A DNA stretch of 64,000 bases from Winogradskyella arenosi. GTDB taxonomy: Bacteria > Bacteroidota > Bacteroidia > Flavobacteriales > Flavobacteriaceae. The DNA is taken from positions 248,001-312,000 of the forward strand of contig NZ_QPJO01000001.1 in NCBI RefSeq assembly GCF_003337305.1, written 5' to 3'. This document shows, piece after piece, positions 37,095-46,061 of this stretch. The stretch's first letter is position 1. Each line of letters starts with the position of its first letter. Made by a program: the position numbers and the translations under genes. The notes under the pieces were generated by a model. The model had not been told where the DNA came from, searched no databases, and saw only the letters and a list, made by a program, of their open reading frames with translations.

Positions 37095-37305
37095 AAAAAC
37101 CTCTAAAATATTTCATTTCTAGCTTTTTAAGGTAAGAAAAAAACAATATTTAAGTGAAAATAACCTTAAAAATAGGCTTTTTGCGGAGTTCATCCTGAAA
37201 AAAGGTTCCTTTACGGTCATTTTGGTTTAATTAAGAATTATTTTATAATTTCGTAAATACAATAGCATCCCCTACCCAAAATGCTAATCCATTAAAAACC
37301 CCTAT

Positions 37306-37581
37306 ATGAAAACAAATTTAATTAATGTCAGAAAAGAAGTAGAAAGCTACGCAAGCCAATCGAAACTCACCGAATTAGAAGTTGTTGAAAAATTAAAAGA
37401 CTATTATTTCAACAAAAAAGTCAACGAGAACTTAACCTTATATAAAAAGGGAAAGAAAAAAGTCAGTGAAATTAATAGAGATTTAAAAATTTCATCACGA
37501 CGCTTCTATGCCATCTTAGACAAGAAAAATATCAGCTACACAAAATACAATAAGTCAAAAAACAAAGAGCAAGTAGAATAA
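37306..37581 (+). CDS. Small basic protein with possible helix-turn-helix, unknown function
   Basis: The 91-residue, lysine-rich protein has helical stretches KLTELEVVEKLKDYYFNKKV and VSEINRDLKISSRRFYAILDKK. The second looks like a short helix-turn-helix, so DNA binding is possible. I do not recognise the family. It is followed 20 bp later by a spermidine-synthase-like gene, and the two may be cotranscribed. Confidence 0.55.
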   Translation: MKTNLINVRKEVESYASQSKLTELEVVEKLKDYYFNKKVNENLTLYKKGKKKVSEINRDLKISSRRFYAILDKKNISYTKYNKSKNKEQVE

Positions 37582-37601
37582 GCCTTACCTTTAGCAGCTC
37601 T

Positions 37602-38246
37602 ATGAAACGCATGCTAAGCTATATTTACCCGGTTACAAAAACAATTTCTTCTGCTTACAGTGGTGATTTAGAAATTACCTGGTATAATGGCAAAAAACAT
37701 CTGAATTCTAAAAATGCCAATTATAGTTATGGCTCTTTACAGCGCATTTTAAAAATTGGACTTCAAAAATTAAATCTTTCAGATGTGCACTCTGTACTTA
37801 TTTTGGGTATGGGAGGCGGCAGCGTGATAAAAACTTTAAGAGACGATTTTAACTACCTTAGCCCTATTGAGGCCGTAGAAATTGACCCTGTTATTGTAGA
37901 GATTGCTAAACATGAATTTGGTATTACCGAAAACAAAAATCTTAAAATACATTGTACAGATGCTTTTGAATTTATAACAGCAAATTCAAAAGCATTCGAC
38001 TTAATTATTGTGGATCTTTATATTGATTTATCGGTTCCCGATAAATTTTTAAGTGAAACGTTTTGGACACAGATTTTAGCCTCCAAATCGTCTAAAGGTT
38101 GTATTCTTTTTAACGCTTCCGTACAGGCTAAAAACGCCTCTAAAATTGACGACTTGGTCCAGTTCCTAAAAACGAAAGTTTACCAAGTTCAAGTTTATAA
38201 AAAAGTAAACAACACCAATACCTTAATCATTGCCAATGGTTTATAA
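37602..38246 (+). CDS. Spermidine-synthase-like methyltransferase-fold protein
   Basis: The 214-residue protein has a Rossmann fold like spermidine synthases: ILGMGGGSVIKTLRDDF for nucleotide binding, PIEAVEIDPVIVEIAKHEFG, and FDLIIVDLYIDLSVPDKFLSETFW. It lacks much of the usual N-terminal beta domain and is shorter than SpeE (about 280 residues), so it may be a different methyl- or aminopropyl-transferase. The active-site Asp of spermidine synthases could be the Asp in IIVDLYID. It lies between a small HTH-like gene and a zinc-ribbon gene. Confidence 0.75.
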   Translation: MKRMLSYIYPVTKTISSAYSGDLEITWYNGKKHLNSKNANYSYGSLQRILKIGLQKLNLSDVHSVLILGMGGGSVIKTLRDDFNYLSPIEAVEIDPVIVEIAKHEFGITENKNLKIHCTDAFEFITANSKAFDLIIVDLYIDLSVPDKFLSETFWTQILASKSSKGCILFNASVQAKNASKIDDLVQFLKTKVYQVQVYKKVNNTNTLIIANGL

Positions 38247-38285
38247 GCATTTTATTAGTATATTGTAAACACTTAATTTTACAAC

Positions 38286-38636
38286 ATGCGAAGAAAATGT
38301 CCGGAATGTGGTGATGTTATTGTCGGCAGAATTGATAAAAAATACTGCAGCGACGGCTGTAGGAATTCGCAGAACAATCGTCTCAACAAAGACTCTAAAA
38401 ATCTTATTAGGAATACCAATAATCGCTTAAGAAAAAATTACAGAATTCTAGAGGCCCTAAATCCAAATAAAAAGATGAAATGCTCTAGAGCCAAACTTAT
38501 AGAAAAAGGCTTCGATTTTAATTATTTTACAAGCCTCTATACCACCAAGGCAGGTACCATCTATTATTTTGTCTACGATCAAGGATACCTTCCTTTAGAA
38601 GGTGATTATTACGCCTTGGTAAAACGCGACGATTAA
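38286..38636 (+). CDS. Zinc-ribbon protein of unknown function
   Basis: The 116-residue protein opens with a zinc ribbon (CPEC at residues 5-8, then CSDGC about 21-25) resembling DUF2116-type ribbons, followed by a basic, Asn-rich linker and a C-terminal half (IEKGFDFNYFTSLYTTKAGTIYYFVYDQGYLPL) that may be a small separate domain. Function is unknown. Its stop overlaps the convergent CBS gene by 4 bp. Confidence 0.7.
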   Translation: MRRKCPECGDVIVGRIDKKYCSDGCRNSQNNRLNKDSKNLIRNTNNRLRKNYRILEALNPNKKMKCSRAKLIEKGFDFNYFTSLYTTKAGTIYYFVYDQGYLPLEGDYYALVKRDD

Positions 38637-39118
38637 TAACTCTTCTTAATACTATTATTCCAGTTTTCACCTTTAAGTTGCAAGGCGGCAACTAAAATAT
38701 CTTTTTGGCTAATTTGCCCAACGAGTTTTCCATTTTCAACAATAGGGAAACGACGCCGTTTCGATTGTAAAAACTTATTAGCAGCATCAAAAACATCCAT
38801 ATTACCATCAATGGTTTCTACATCTACAATCATACGCTTAGCCACCGTATCATGTTCTAAAGGCATATTATAATAACGGCTATCACTCAATTGTTTTAAG
38901 CAATCCCCTTCAGAAATAATACCTATTAACTCTTGGCGTTCGTTAACCACTGGACCACCAGAAATTTTGTGTTGAATTAGAGACTCTACAACATCTTGCA
39001 CAGATTGCTCCGGCCTAAACGTAATTAAATTAGTAGACATATAATCCCTGACGCGTAACGTACGAACTTCGTTAACCTGCTGCTGTTTACGAGCCCCTTG
39101 AAAGCTTTTGATTCCCAT
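38633..39118 (-). CDS. CBS-domain pair protein
   Basis: The protein has two CBS domains: VRDYMSTNLITFRPEQSVQDVVESLIQHKISGGPVVNE (about residues 25-75) and VAKRMIVDVETIDGNMDVFDAANKFLQSKRRRFPIVEN (about 90-150). Tandem CBS pairs bind adenosyl ligands such as AMP, ATP or SAM and act as sensors. I prefer ATG 39118 (MGIKSFQGARKQQQ) over ATG 39151, which adds an unconvincing 11 residues; the longer form stays possible. No output domain is present, so it probably acts through a partner. Confidence 0.85.
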   Translation of the reverse strand: MGIKSFQGARKQQQVNEVRTLRVRDYMSTNLITFRPEQSVQDVVESLIQHKISGGPVVNERQELIGIISEGDCLKQLSDSRYYNMPLEHDTVAKRMIVDVETIDGNMDVFDAANKFLQSKRRRFPIVENGKLVGQISQKDILVAALQLKGENWNNSIKKSY

Positions 39119-39226
39119 AATAGTGTTGTTTAAATTGTTAGAGATAAACATAAAGTTACTGAAAATTAATGACTTATAAAAATCAAATTCATAAGATAGA
39201 AATATTAACTACCTTTAAAACCATTA

Positions 39227-40051
39227 ATGAATAGACAAGTATTGAAAACTCAAATTAGCATTATGGGCTGCGGTTGGCTTGGCCTCCCTTTAGCCACAAC
39301 CTTGGTAGAACTCGGATGTGCCATTAAAGGCTCTACGACCTCTGATAAAAAATTAGCGCAGCTTAGAGCGCAAAATATTATCCCTTATCGTTTAGAACTC
39401 ACGCCTCACACCCTAAGTGCCTCTTATCCTGACTTTTTAAAAGGAAGTGATACTCTCATCATTAATATCCCTCCAGGGTTAAGAAAAAACCCACATAAAA
39501 ATCATGTGGCTGAAATTCAACTTTTAATTCCTGAACTTGAAAAACAAGCTATAAATCATGTGCTATTTATAAGCTCTACAAGTGTCTTTGAAGACGCGAC
39601 CTCATGTCCTGTTATTACAGAACATACGAAACCTAACACACAAAGCGAAAGTGGTAAACAGCTTCATGCTGTAGAACAGTTACTTCAGAAAAATAAAAAT
39701 TTTAAAACTAGTATTTTACGCTGTGGCGGTCTTGTTGATGAGCAGCGGCACCCCGGACAATTTCTTTCCGGAAAAACCAACCTAACAAATCCTGAAGCTC
39801 CTATTAATTTAGTGCATAAAACAGATGTTATTGGCATTATTACCGCTATAATTAAACAGGGTCTTTGGGGGCAAACCTTCCATGCCGTTTATCCTAAACA
39901 CCCTACAAAAGCAGCCTACTATATGGCATATTGTAAAGCCAATAAACTTCCACTTCCCAGCTTTATACACGACCAAAACAGTAAAGGAAAACACGTTAAA
40001 AGTACAGAAACTCGCAAAGCATTAAACTATTCGTTTCTGGTAGAGCCCTAG
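39227..40051 (+). CDS. NAD(P)-dependent epimerase/dehydratase-like protein (YeeZ type)
   Basis: The 274-residue protein has a Rossmann fold starting ISIMGCGWLGLPLATTLVELG and the later ILFISSTSVFED and LRCGGLVDEQRHPGQFLSG, as in YeeZ-like members of the extended SDR group. The substrate is unknown. A TACCTTTA near-promoter ends only 9 bp before ATG 39227, so the leader would be very short; the next in-frame ATG (39263) would cut into the Rossmann glycine motif and is unlikely. Confidence 0.8.
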   Translation: MNRQVLKTQISIMGCGWLGLPLATTLVELGCAIKGSTTSDKKLAQLRAQNIIPYRLELTPHTLSASYPDFLKGSDTLIINIPPGLRKNPHKNHVAEIQLLIPELEKQAINHVLFISSTSVFEDATSCPVITEHTKPNTQSESGKQLHAVEQLLQKNKNFKTSILRCGGLVDEQRHPGQFLSGKTNLTNPEAPINLVHKTDVIGIITAIIKQGLWGQTFHAVYPKHPTKAAYYMAYCKANKLPLPSFIHDQNSKGKHVKSTETRKALNYSFLVEP

Positions 40052-40143
40052 AAATTAATAGATTTTTAAGATCAATTCCTATTAATTTTCATAGATTTAA
40101 CCCATTATTTTTAATACATCTAAGAACAACAAACTTAAAACAA

Positions 40144-40851
40144 ATGAAGACCATTACAATAAGCCTGCTTATGCTATTTTCTTTAAGTGCATTTGCTCAG
40201 AGCAACACCGAGTTAAAAAAACATTTCGAAGCCTACTACAAGCAAATGAAAGCTCAAGGCGATAAGCAAGGGGTAATAAATGCTATGACTCATCTTGACG
40301 TCATTGAACCTTCTGTAGCTCGTAAGGATACCTTAGCCTATATTTACCTTTCTGAAGGGCAATATATGCAAGCTTTAAACACCATTGGTGTAGATAAAAA
40401 TGAGAGCGATTCTGATATGAATGTGGAAGTTAAAGCCGTAGCTCTAAAAAATCTAAACCAACCAAAGATGGCTTTAGAGCATTTTGAAGTGCTTTATAAA
40501 AGAAACCCTAATGTGTATTTAGCTTATGAAATCGCTGATATGAACATTCAGACCGGTGATTTAGCTGGCGCTAAAGAGAAATTAAATTACGCGCTATCAA
40601 ACGTAAAAGACGATATGAAACGTGCGTTTTACGAAACCCAAAAGCCTTATGAAACGTCTATGAAAGCGGCAATTTTTTACCTTAAAGGGCTTTTAACGTT
40701 CAACGAAAACAAAACCGCGAATATCGATGCGGCTTTAAAACTTATGAACGATGCTTTAGCTATTGACCCTAATTTTAATTTAGCAAAAATTAGTAGAGAA
40801 GCTTTAGAGGCTCAAAAAGCACAACAAGCAGCAGCACAAAACAAAAACTAA
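40144..40851 (+). CDS. Exported TPR protein
   Basis: The 235-residue protein has a signal peptide (MKTITISLLMLFSLSAFAQ) and several tetratricopeptide-like helix pairs, for example LAYIYLSEGQYMQALNTIG, PKMALEHFEVLYKRNPNVYLAYEIADMNIQTGDLAGAKEKL and IDAALKLMNDALAIDPNFNLA. It is probably a periplasmic protein that mediates protein contacts. The C-terminus is Gln/Ala/Lys-rich and disordered. It ends at a strong terminator. Confidence 0.85.
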   Translation: MKTITISLLMLFSLSAFAQSNTELKKHFEAYYKQMKAQGDKQGVINAMTHLDVIEPSVARKDTLAYIYLSEGQYMQALNTIGVDKNESDSDMNVEVKAVALKNLNQPKMALEHFEVLYKRNPNVYLAYEIADMNIQTGDLAGAKEKLNYALSNVKDDMKRAFYETQKPYETSMKAAIFYLKGLLTFNENKTANIDAALKLMNDALAIDPNFNLAKISREALEAQKAQQAAAQNKN

Positions 40852-40872
40852 GACCACTAGTCTTATTAACCT

Positions 40873-40903
40873 AAAAAAGGCAGCTCAATGAGCTGCCTTT
40901 TTT
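40873..40903. terminator. Bidirectional terminator after the TPR gene
   Basis: A 14-bp stem (40873-40886 and 40890-40903) has a 3-nt loop and an A-run and T-run on the two sides. It lies between convergent genes. Confidence 0.9.
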
Positions 40904-40975
40904 TATGGCTATATCATGATCGGATGAGCAAATCTGCACATACTTCCTGGTGTAAATCCTTCAAATTAAAGGCCA

Positions 40976-41503
40976 TTACTCAGGCAAAATTTTATTGTAG
41001 GTTTCGCGTTCAAGCTTCTTATTCATCATGTCATTCAGATTAGAAAAAGCTATAAAAAGCCCTTTTATACTCTCTAAACGCGTGGTATTTTTAATATTAT
41101 CTAAAGTAAGATTTTCATTGAGCTGTAAAAGCTCGGTTTCAATCACGGCAATACGCGATTCTATAGGATTGGTTTCAAACGCCTCTGGTAATTTATTTTT
41201 AAACTCTAAAATAAACTTTTTAAGCACCGCTTTATCCCCATTAAAAAAGGAGAAATCACCTCTTTTAAGAAAATCGAGCTGACGCCCTAATTCATGGTAC
41301 TCCCCCCAAGAAGCAATGGCACGATCGGCTTCCGGACTTAAAGCAAAATCTCTATATTCTAAAGACTCAATCATTTTAGCCGTAATTTTTTTGGAAGTCG
41401 TTTCTACAGCCACCTCTTGTACCACAGTCTCGTTTTTTGCGTCTTCATTACAACTAGAAAGCCCAATAAAACTCAAAAACAATAGGATATATCTCAATTT
41501 CAT
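40976..41503 (-). CDS. Lipoprotein of unknown function
   Basis: The 175-residue protein has a lipoprotein signal ending SSC (Cys18), a short acidic linker, and a mainly helical body with repeated amphipathic stretches (AVLKKFILEFKNKLPEAFE, AVIETELLQLNENLTLDNI, LFIAFSNLNDMMNKKLERET). No known domain is recognised. The helices suggest a four-helix-bundle-like scaffold. It stands alone between convergent and divergent genes. Confidence 0.7.
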   Translation of the reverse strand: MKLRYILLFLSFIGLSSCNEDAKNETVVQEVAVETTSKKITAKMIESLEYRDFALSPEADRAIASWGEYHELGRQLDFLKRGDFSFFNGDKAVLKKFILEFKNKLPEAFETNPIESRIAVIETELLQLNENLTLDNIKNTTRLESIKGLFIAFSNLNDMMNKKLERETYNKILPE

Positions 41504-41624
41504 AAGTCGTTTTTAATTTTACGGTAAATATACTAAACAATCTATTTTTAATAACAAACCCTAGGCACAATCCCACGTTAAGGAATTCTCAAATAAAAGC
41601 GTTTATTTTCTTATAAATTTAATA

Positions 41625-41653
41625 TTGCAGCCTCTTTATTCTTATTACTTTTG
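41625..41653 (+). promoter_or_regulatory. Promoter with -33 and -7 elements for the threonine dehydrogenase-like gene
   Basis: TTG at 41625-41627 and TACTTTTG at 41646-41653 are separated by 18 bp, close to the Bacteroidota spacing. The ATG follows 20 bp after the -7 element. This is the most complete promoter match in the window. Confidence 0.7.
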
Positions 41654-41673
41654 CAAAAATTTAAATAGCACAA

Positions 41674-42627
41674 ATGTCTTCAAAAATACTCATCATTGGT
41701 GCCTGTGGGCAAATAGGAACAGAGCTAACGGCTAAACTAAGAGAACTCCACGGGGTTGACAATGTAATAGCAAGTGATATTAACACAAGGAACCTAGATC
41801 TGGTTAACGCGGGCCCTTTTGTTATTTTAGATGCTAAAAATTTTAATGCCATTAAAGATTGCTGCATTAACCACAAGATTGATACCGTGTATCTAATGGC
41901 GGCTTTATTAAGCGCAACAGGTGAGAAATACCCTATGGAGGCTTGGGACTTAAACATGAACTCTTTATTTCATGTCTTAAACTTAGCAAAAACCAAACTT
42001 ATTAAAAAGATTTTTTGGCCAAGTAGTATTGCAGTATTCGGACCAACAACACCAAGAGAAAACACACCTCAACATACCATTTGCGAACCTACAACCGTTT
42101 ACGGAATTACTAAACAAGTCGGTGAACGCTGGTGCGAATATTACCATGATAAGTACAATGTAGATGTGAGAAGTATTCGTTATCCAGGCATTATTAGCCA
42201 TAAAGCCATGCCAGGTGGTGGGACTACAGATTACGCCGTTGAAATTTATCATGAGGCCATAAAGCATGGAACTTACGAAAGTTTTTTATCTAAAAATACA
42301 AAGCTTCCCATGATGTTTATGGATGATGCCATTAAAGCAACAACAGATATCATGCAAGCTCCGACAGACGCACTAAGCATTAGATCATCTTACAATTTAG
42401 CAGCCATTAGCTTTACCCCAGACGCTATTGCTGAGAGCATTAAAGCAGAAATACCTGAGTTTACCATGACTTATAAGCCCGATTTTAGACAAGCTATTGC
42501 AGACAGTTGGCCGTCTTCTATTGATGATACCGTAGCTCGAAAAGATTGGAATTGGTCGCATAATTTTGATCTTAAAAAGATGACTTCGGAAATGCTTACT
42601 CAATTAAAGAAAAAATATAAGCCCTAA
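41674..42627 (+). CDS. L-threonine 3-dehydrogenase-like SDR enzyme
   Basis: The 317-residue protein is an extended SDR: GACGQIG at residues 9-15 binds NAD, and Tyr143 and Lys147 form the catalytic YxxxK in TTVYGITKQVGE. The DINTRNLD, PMEAWDLNMNSLFHVL, RYPGIISHKAMPGGGTTDYAVEI and LPMMFMDDAIKAT stretches resemble the short-chain threonine dehydrogenases that make 2-amino-3-ketobutyrate from threonine. A KBL partner is not in the window. Assignment to threonine rather than another sugar or amino acid is from overall pattern. Confidence 0.88.
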   Translation: MSSKILIIGACGQIGTELTAKLRELHGVDNVIASDINTRNLDLVNAGPFVILDAKNFNAIKDCCINHKIDTVYLMAALLSATGEKYPMEAWDLNMNSLFHVLNLAKTKLIKKIFWPSSIAVFGPTTPRENTPQHTICEPTTVYGITKQVGERWCEYYHDKYNVDVRSIRYPGIISHKAMPGGGTTDYAVEIYHEAIKHGTYESFLSKNTKLPMMFMDDAIKATTDIMQAPTDALSIRSSYNLAAISFTPDAIAESIKAEIPEFTMTYKPDFRQAIADSWPSSIDDTVARKDWNWSHNFDLKKMTSEMLTQLKKKYKP

Positions 42628-42683
42628 TATTTATATAGTATTACATCGTTTTATGCTTATATTGATGAATATATTGTAAATCA

Positions 42684-44726
42684 ATGTTTTCAATCATAAC
42701 AAAAAAGGAATATAGTATCCCTATTCTATCATTCCTTGCCCTAAATCTTATTATTCTATCCATTTGGAGTATAGCGATTAACACCCAAAAATTAGCCTTA
42801 AAAGAGCAAGTAGAAACTCTTGGAGAACTTTTAACCAATAAATTCTACAGTATTGTAAATTCGGACATTGAGCGCTTAGAAAACCTTAAAGACCGCCTGC
42901 AAACTACGGATGGCTACTATTTTAAATATTGGGAACATGATGCTGAAACTATCTTAGAACAAAACAAGTCGTTTAAGTTTATAGAATGGATTGATAGTTT
43001 AATGATCATCAAAAAAGTTAATCCATTAAAAGGTAATGAGGCCGTTGTAGGTTTAGATATTTCTAAATTAGAATACCGAAAAGACGAATGGATTAAACAC
43101 CGTTTAGATAGCACCACTAACATTACCCAATGGGCAAAACTCACGCAAGGGGGCAATTCGTTTTTAGTGGATGTCCCCGTCTATTTTAATAATCGTTTTC
43201 AAGGCACCATTACTGCTGGTATGGATTTTAAAACAAACTTAGATGCCTATATCAGTAATTTAAAAGACTTTGCTATTGAAATAAGAGACAACAAAGGTGC
43301 TGTTTTTTACACTTATAATGAAATTTTAAAGAACAACTCTAATTTAGACTTTCATTATTTTAACAACTTTACCATAGACCACCGCGATAATGAACAATGG
43401 TCGATGACCATAACACCAGTGTCGCCTAATTTTCTTATGGATAAGAGCGCATCATTGTTAAATATGCTCTACTTTGGCTTGGTCCTTTCTGCCTTAATGA
43501 GTCTATTAATATTCTTCTATTTAAAAGCCAAAAAAGAAGCTTTACGGACCCGTATTAGTTATAAGAAATTAAAACGTGCCAATAAAAAACTAAATAAAGA
43601 ACGTAATAAGGCCGAAAAAGCTTCCAAGGCAAAGACGGAGTTTTTATCGAATATGAGCCATGAAATACGCACGCCTTTAAATGCCATATTAGGGTTTATT
43701 CAATTGCTACAAGATTCAGATAACGAAGCCAGTAATAAGACCTTTCTAGATCTTATGGACAAATCGTCTAAAAACCTCCTCGCCTTAGTCGATGATGTTT
43801 TAGATATTGATAAAATTGAATCGCGAGAAACGAGTCTCAACCTCGTTACCTTTAAGCCATCTACTGAAATAAAAGCCATTGTAAGTCAATACACCTCTAT
43901 CTATAATGAAAAGGACCTTTACCTTAAGTTAAACATTATACAAAGCCACGATGCCACAGTAATTGGTGATGAAGGTAAATACAACCAGATTTTAATAAAC
44001 CTTATTAAAAACGCGTTAAAATTCACCGTAGCCGGAGGTGTAACCGTAAGCTATGAAGAACATATCCAAAACGAAAACCTACAAGTACAGTTAACCATAA
44101 ACGACAGTGGTATTGGGATTCCTAAAGATAATTTAACACGGATATTTGAACGCTTTACGCAAATAGATTACGGCTTAAAGAAAAAACATTCAGGAAGTGG
44201 ACTTGGACTCTTTATTAGCAAAAGCCTTGTTGAACTTATGGGCGGTAAAATTAGCGTAGAAAGTAAACTGCAAGTTGGGAGTCGGTTTACGGTAGACATT
44301 CCGTTTACAATTTCAAAAGAATTAAAAGCTGAAGACCTCGAAGCCCAATTGGCAACTATTAACTTAAAAGCCCTTAATGTTCTTATTGTTGATGATAATA
44401 AAATTAACATTCTCGTGCTAACTAAAATTTTAGAACAGTTGGGTATTACACCAGATACGGCAGAAGATGGTAAACAAGCTTTAGAAGCTGTTACAAATAA
44501 CAACTATCAATTGGTCTTAATGGATATTCATATGCCAAATATGAATGGTTACGAAGCCACTAAAATCATCCGAAAAACCAATAAAGATATTGTCATATTT
44601 GGCCTCTCCGCTAATGTGACCAAAGAGGCCATTAAACGCTCTGCTGATGTTGGAATGAATGATTACCTCACCAAACCCCTATATAAAGACAAGCTGAAAA
44701 AATTACTTATTGATTATTTTTCTTAA
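42684..44726 (+). CDS. Membrane hybrid sensor histidine kinase
   Basis: The 680-residue protein has transmembrane helices at about 12-34 and 257-279 enclosing a sensor region of about 220 residues, then a coiled coil (about 283-318), HisKA with His326 in FLSNMSHEIRTPLNA, a HATPase domain (NLIKNALKF, DSGIGIPKDN, SGSGLGLFISK) and a C-terminal receiver with Asp570-Asp571, phospho-acceptor Asp614 (LMDIHMPNMNG) and Lys664. It would pass phosphate from His to the attached Asp and then to an Hpt or regulator elsewhere; none is nearby. The signal is unknown; the region shows no PAS motif that I can name. Confidence 0.92.
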   Translation: MFSIITKKEYSIPILSFLALNLIILSIWSIAINTQKLALKEQVETLGELLTNKFYSIVNSDIERLENLKDRLQTTDGYYFKYWEHDAETILEQNKSFKFIEWIDSLMIIKKVNPLKGNEAVVGLDISKLEYRKDEWIKHRLDSTTNITQWAKLTQGGNSFLVDVPVYFNNRFQGTITAGMDFKTNLDAYISNLKDFAIEIRDNKGAVFYTYNEILKNNSNLDFHYFNNFTIDHRDNEQWSMTITPVSPNFLMDKSASLLNMLYFGLVLSALMSLLIFFYLKAKKEALRTRISYKKLKRANKKLNKERNKAEKASKAKTEFLSNMSHEIRTPLNAILGFIQLLQDSDNEASNKTFLDLMDKSSKNLLALVDDVLDIDKIESRETSLNLVTFKPSTEIKAIVSQYTSIYNEKDLYLKLNIIQSHDATVIGDEGKYNQILINLIKNALKFTVAGGVTVSYEEHIQNENLQVQLTINDSGIGIPKDNLTRIFERFTQIDYGLKKKHSGSGLGLFISKSLVELMGGKISVESKLQVGSRFTVDIPFTISKELKAEDLEAQLATINLKALNVLIVDDNKINILVLTKILEQLGITPDTAEDGKQALEAVTNNNYQLVLMDIHMPNMNGYEATKIIRKTNKDIVIFGLSANVTKEAIKRSADVGMNDYLTKPLYKDKLKKLLIDYFS

Positions 44727-45156
44727 ATCCAGCTAATAGCAAGCTCCTACAACCCTACACCTTCTTAAAGCCCATTGTTTTCATTTAATGAGCAACCTTG
44801 TGCCAAGCCTTTACATTTAGATAAAGCTCGCTCTTGGTGTTTCGCTACATAGGATTAAACCACAATTTTGAAATTTTTATCCCTATAGTAACACTATCCC
44901 TACCCTATGGATACTGTATACTTAGTGTATGCTTAGTGTATGCTTATGCAAAGTCGTAAAGGGGGCTTTAGAGTTCAGTTTACGCTAAAAATAAAATCCT
45001 GCAAGTCTACAAAAGGGTTGTGATAGAAGCTTTTTCTTTCGAAACCAAAATCCAAAAAAAATTTAATTGAATCGATTAGTTTTAATTTTCAGAATTCATT
45101 ATCTTATAGGAGAATTACTACAACGCTAAAATTGGACTAACCTTAAACCTAAATAT
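44727..45156. other. Gene-free 430-bp stretch with short tandem repeat
   Basis: No credible open frame is seen. The only structure is an 11-bp unit CTTAGTGTATG present twice in tandem (44921-44931 and 44932-44942), followed by a partial third copy. Neither a terminator for the kinase gene nor a clear promoter for the next gene was found. Confidence 0.4.
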
Positions 45157-45972
45157 ATGACTACACTTACTATTGGAAAAATTTTAAAAACCTACAAAAA
45201 CCACCTTACAGATTATGAATTAAAACAATTAAAAAAGATTCAAACCGAACAAACAAGCTTTTCAGAACAAGTACAGGCTTTAAAGTCAGCCTTATTTGGA
45301 GAAGAGTGGGATTTTATGATGCGTGAAATTTCTGATGACGGCAACCCCATGTCAGATGCCTATACAGACCGCGTTAATAAAAAAAGAGCCGCTTTTGGCG
45401 TTGGCCCCATTAATGACGATGGTTTTCCAACCGACGACAGCTCTCAGCTGTTCTGTGAAGAAGTGGTAAGACACTCCAAAAACTATAAAGAACTCCTTGA
45501 GCTTAAAAGGAAGAAAGCCAAACAAATTGTATTTGTGGATATGGATAACGTTTTGGTGAATTTTCAATCAGGAATTGATAGAATTTCAGAAGAAGAAAAA
45601 GAGCAGTATAAAAATGATTTAGACAATGTACCTGGTATATTTTCTCTAATGGACCCGTACGAAGGCGCTATTGAAGGCTACCAATGGCTGGCTAAAAACT
45701 TTGATACCTACATCTTATCTACAGCACCTTGGAAAAATCCTTCCGCATGGACCGATAAACTCTTATGGGTACAAAAACACCTCCCAGAAGTGGCCGAAAA
45801 AAGACTCATACTATCGCACAACAAACAGTTAGCGCATGGAGACTTCCTTATTGATGACCGTACCGCAAATGGCGCTGGAGATTTTAAAGGCAAACATATT
45901 CACTTTTGCGCCGAAGACAAGGGATTTAAGGATTGGAAAGCTGTAGTGTCCTATTTAAAAAATCTAGCTTAA
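45157..45972 (+). CDS. HAD 5'(3')-deoxyribonucleotidase-like protein with long N-terminal extension
   Basis: The 271-residue protein has a C-terminal NT5C-like HAD domain: IVFVDMDNVLVNFQSGI with nucleophile Asp128 and Asp130, FDTYILSTAPWKNPSAWTDKLLWVQKHLP, and LIDDRTANGAGDF with the metal-binding Asp pair. These enzymes remove phosphate from deoxynucleotides. The first 120 residues are extra for this family, acidic and partly helical (EEWDFMMREISDDGNPMSDAYTDRVNKKR), with no recognised domain. It is followed by a DUF6557-like gene. Confidence 0.8.
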   Translation: MTTLTIGKILKTYKNHLTDYELKQLKKIQTEQTSFSEQVQALKSALFGEEWDFMMREISDDGNPMSDAYTDRVNKKRAAFGVGPINDDGFPTDDSSQLFCEEVVRHSKNYKELLELKRKKAKQIVFVDMDNVLVNFQSGIDRISEEEKEQYKNDLDNVPGIFSLMDPYEGAIEGYQWLAKNFDTYILSTAPWKNPSAWTDKLLWVQKHLPEVAEKRLILSHNKQLAHGDFLIDDRTANGAGDFKGKHIHFCAEDKGFKDWKAVVSYLKNLA

Positions 45973-46061
45973 GCCTTGAGCAACACAATTAAACAGAACA
46001 ACAATGCAGGCCATGTATTATTATGTAAACCTCGCCTGCTAAAAACCTTATTAAAGCGCCT

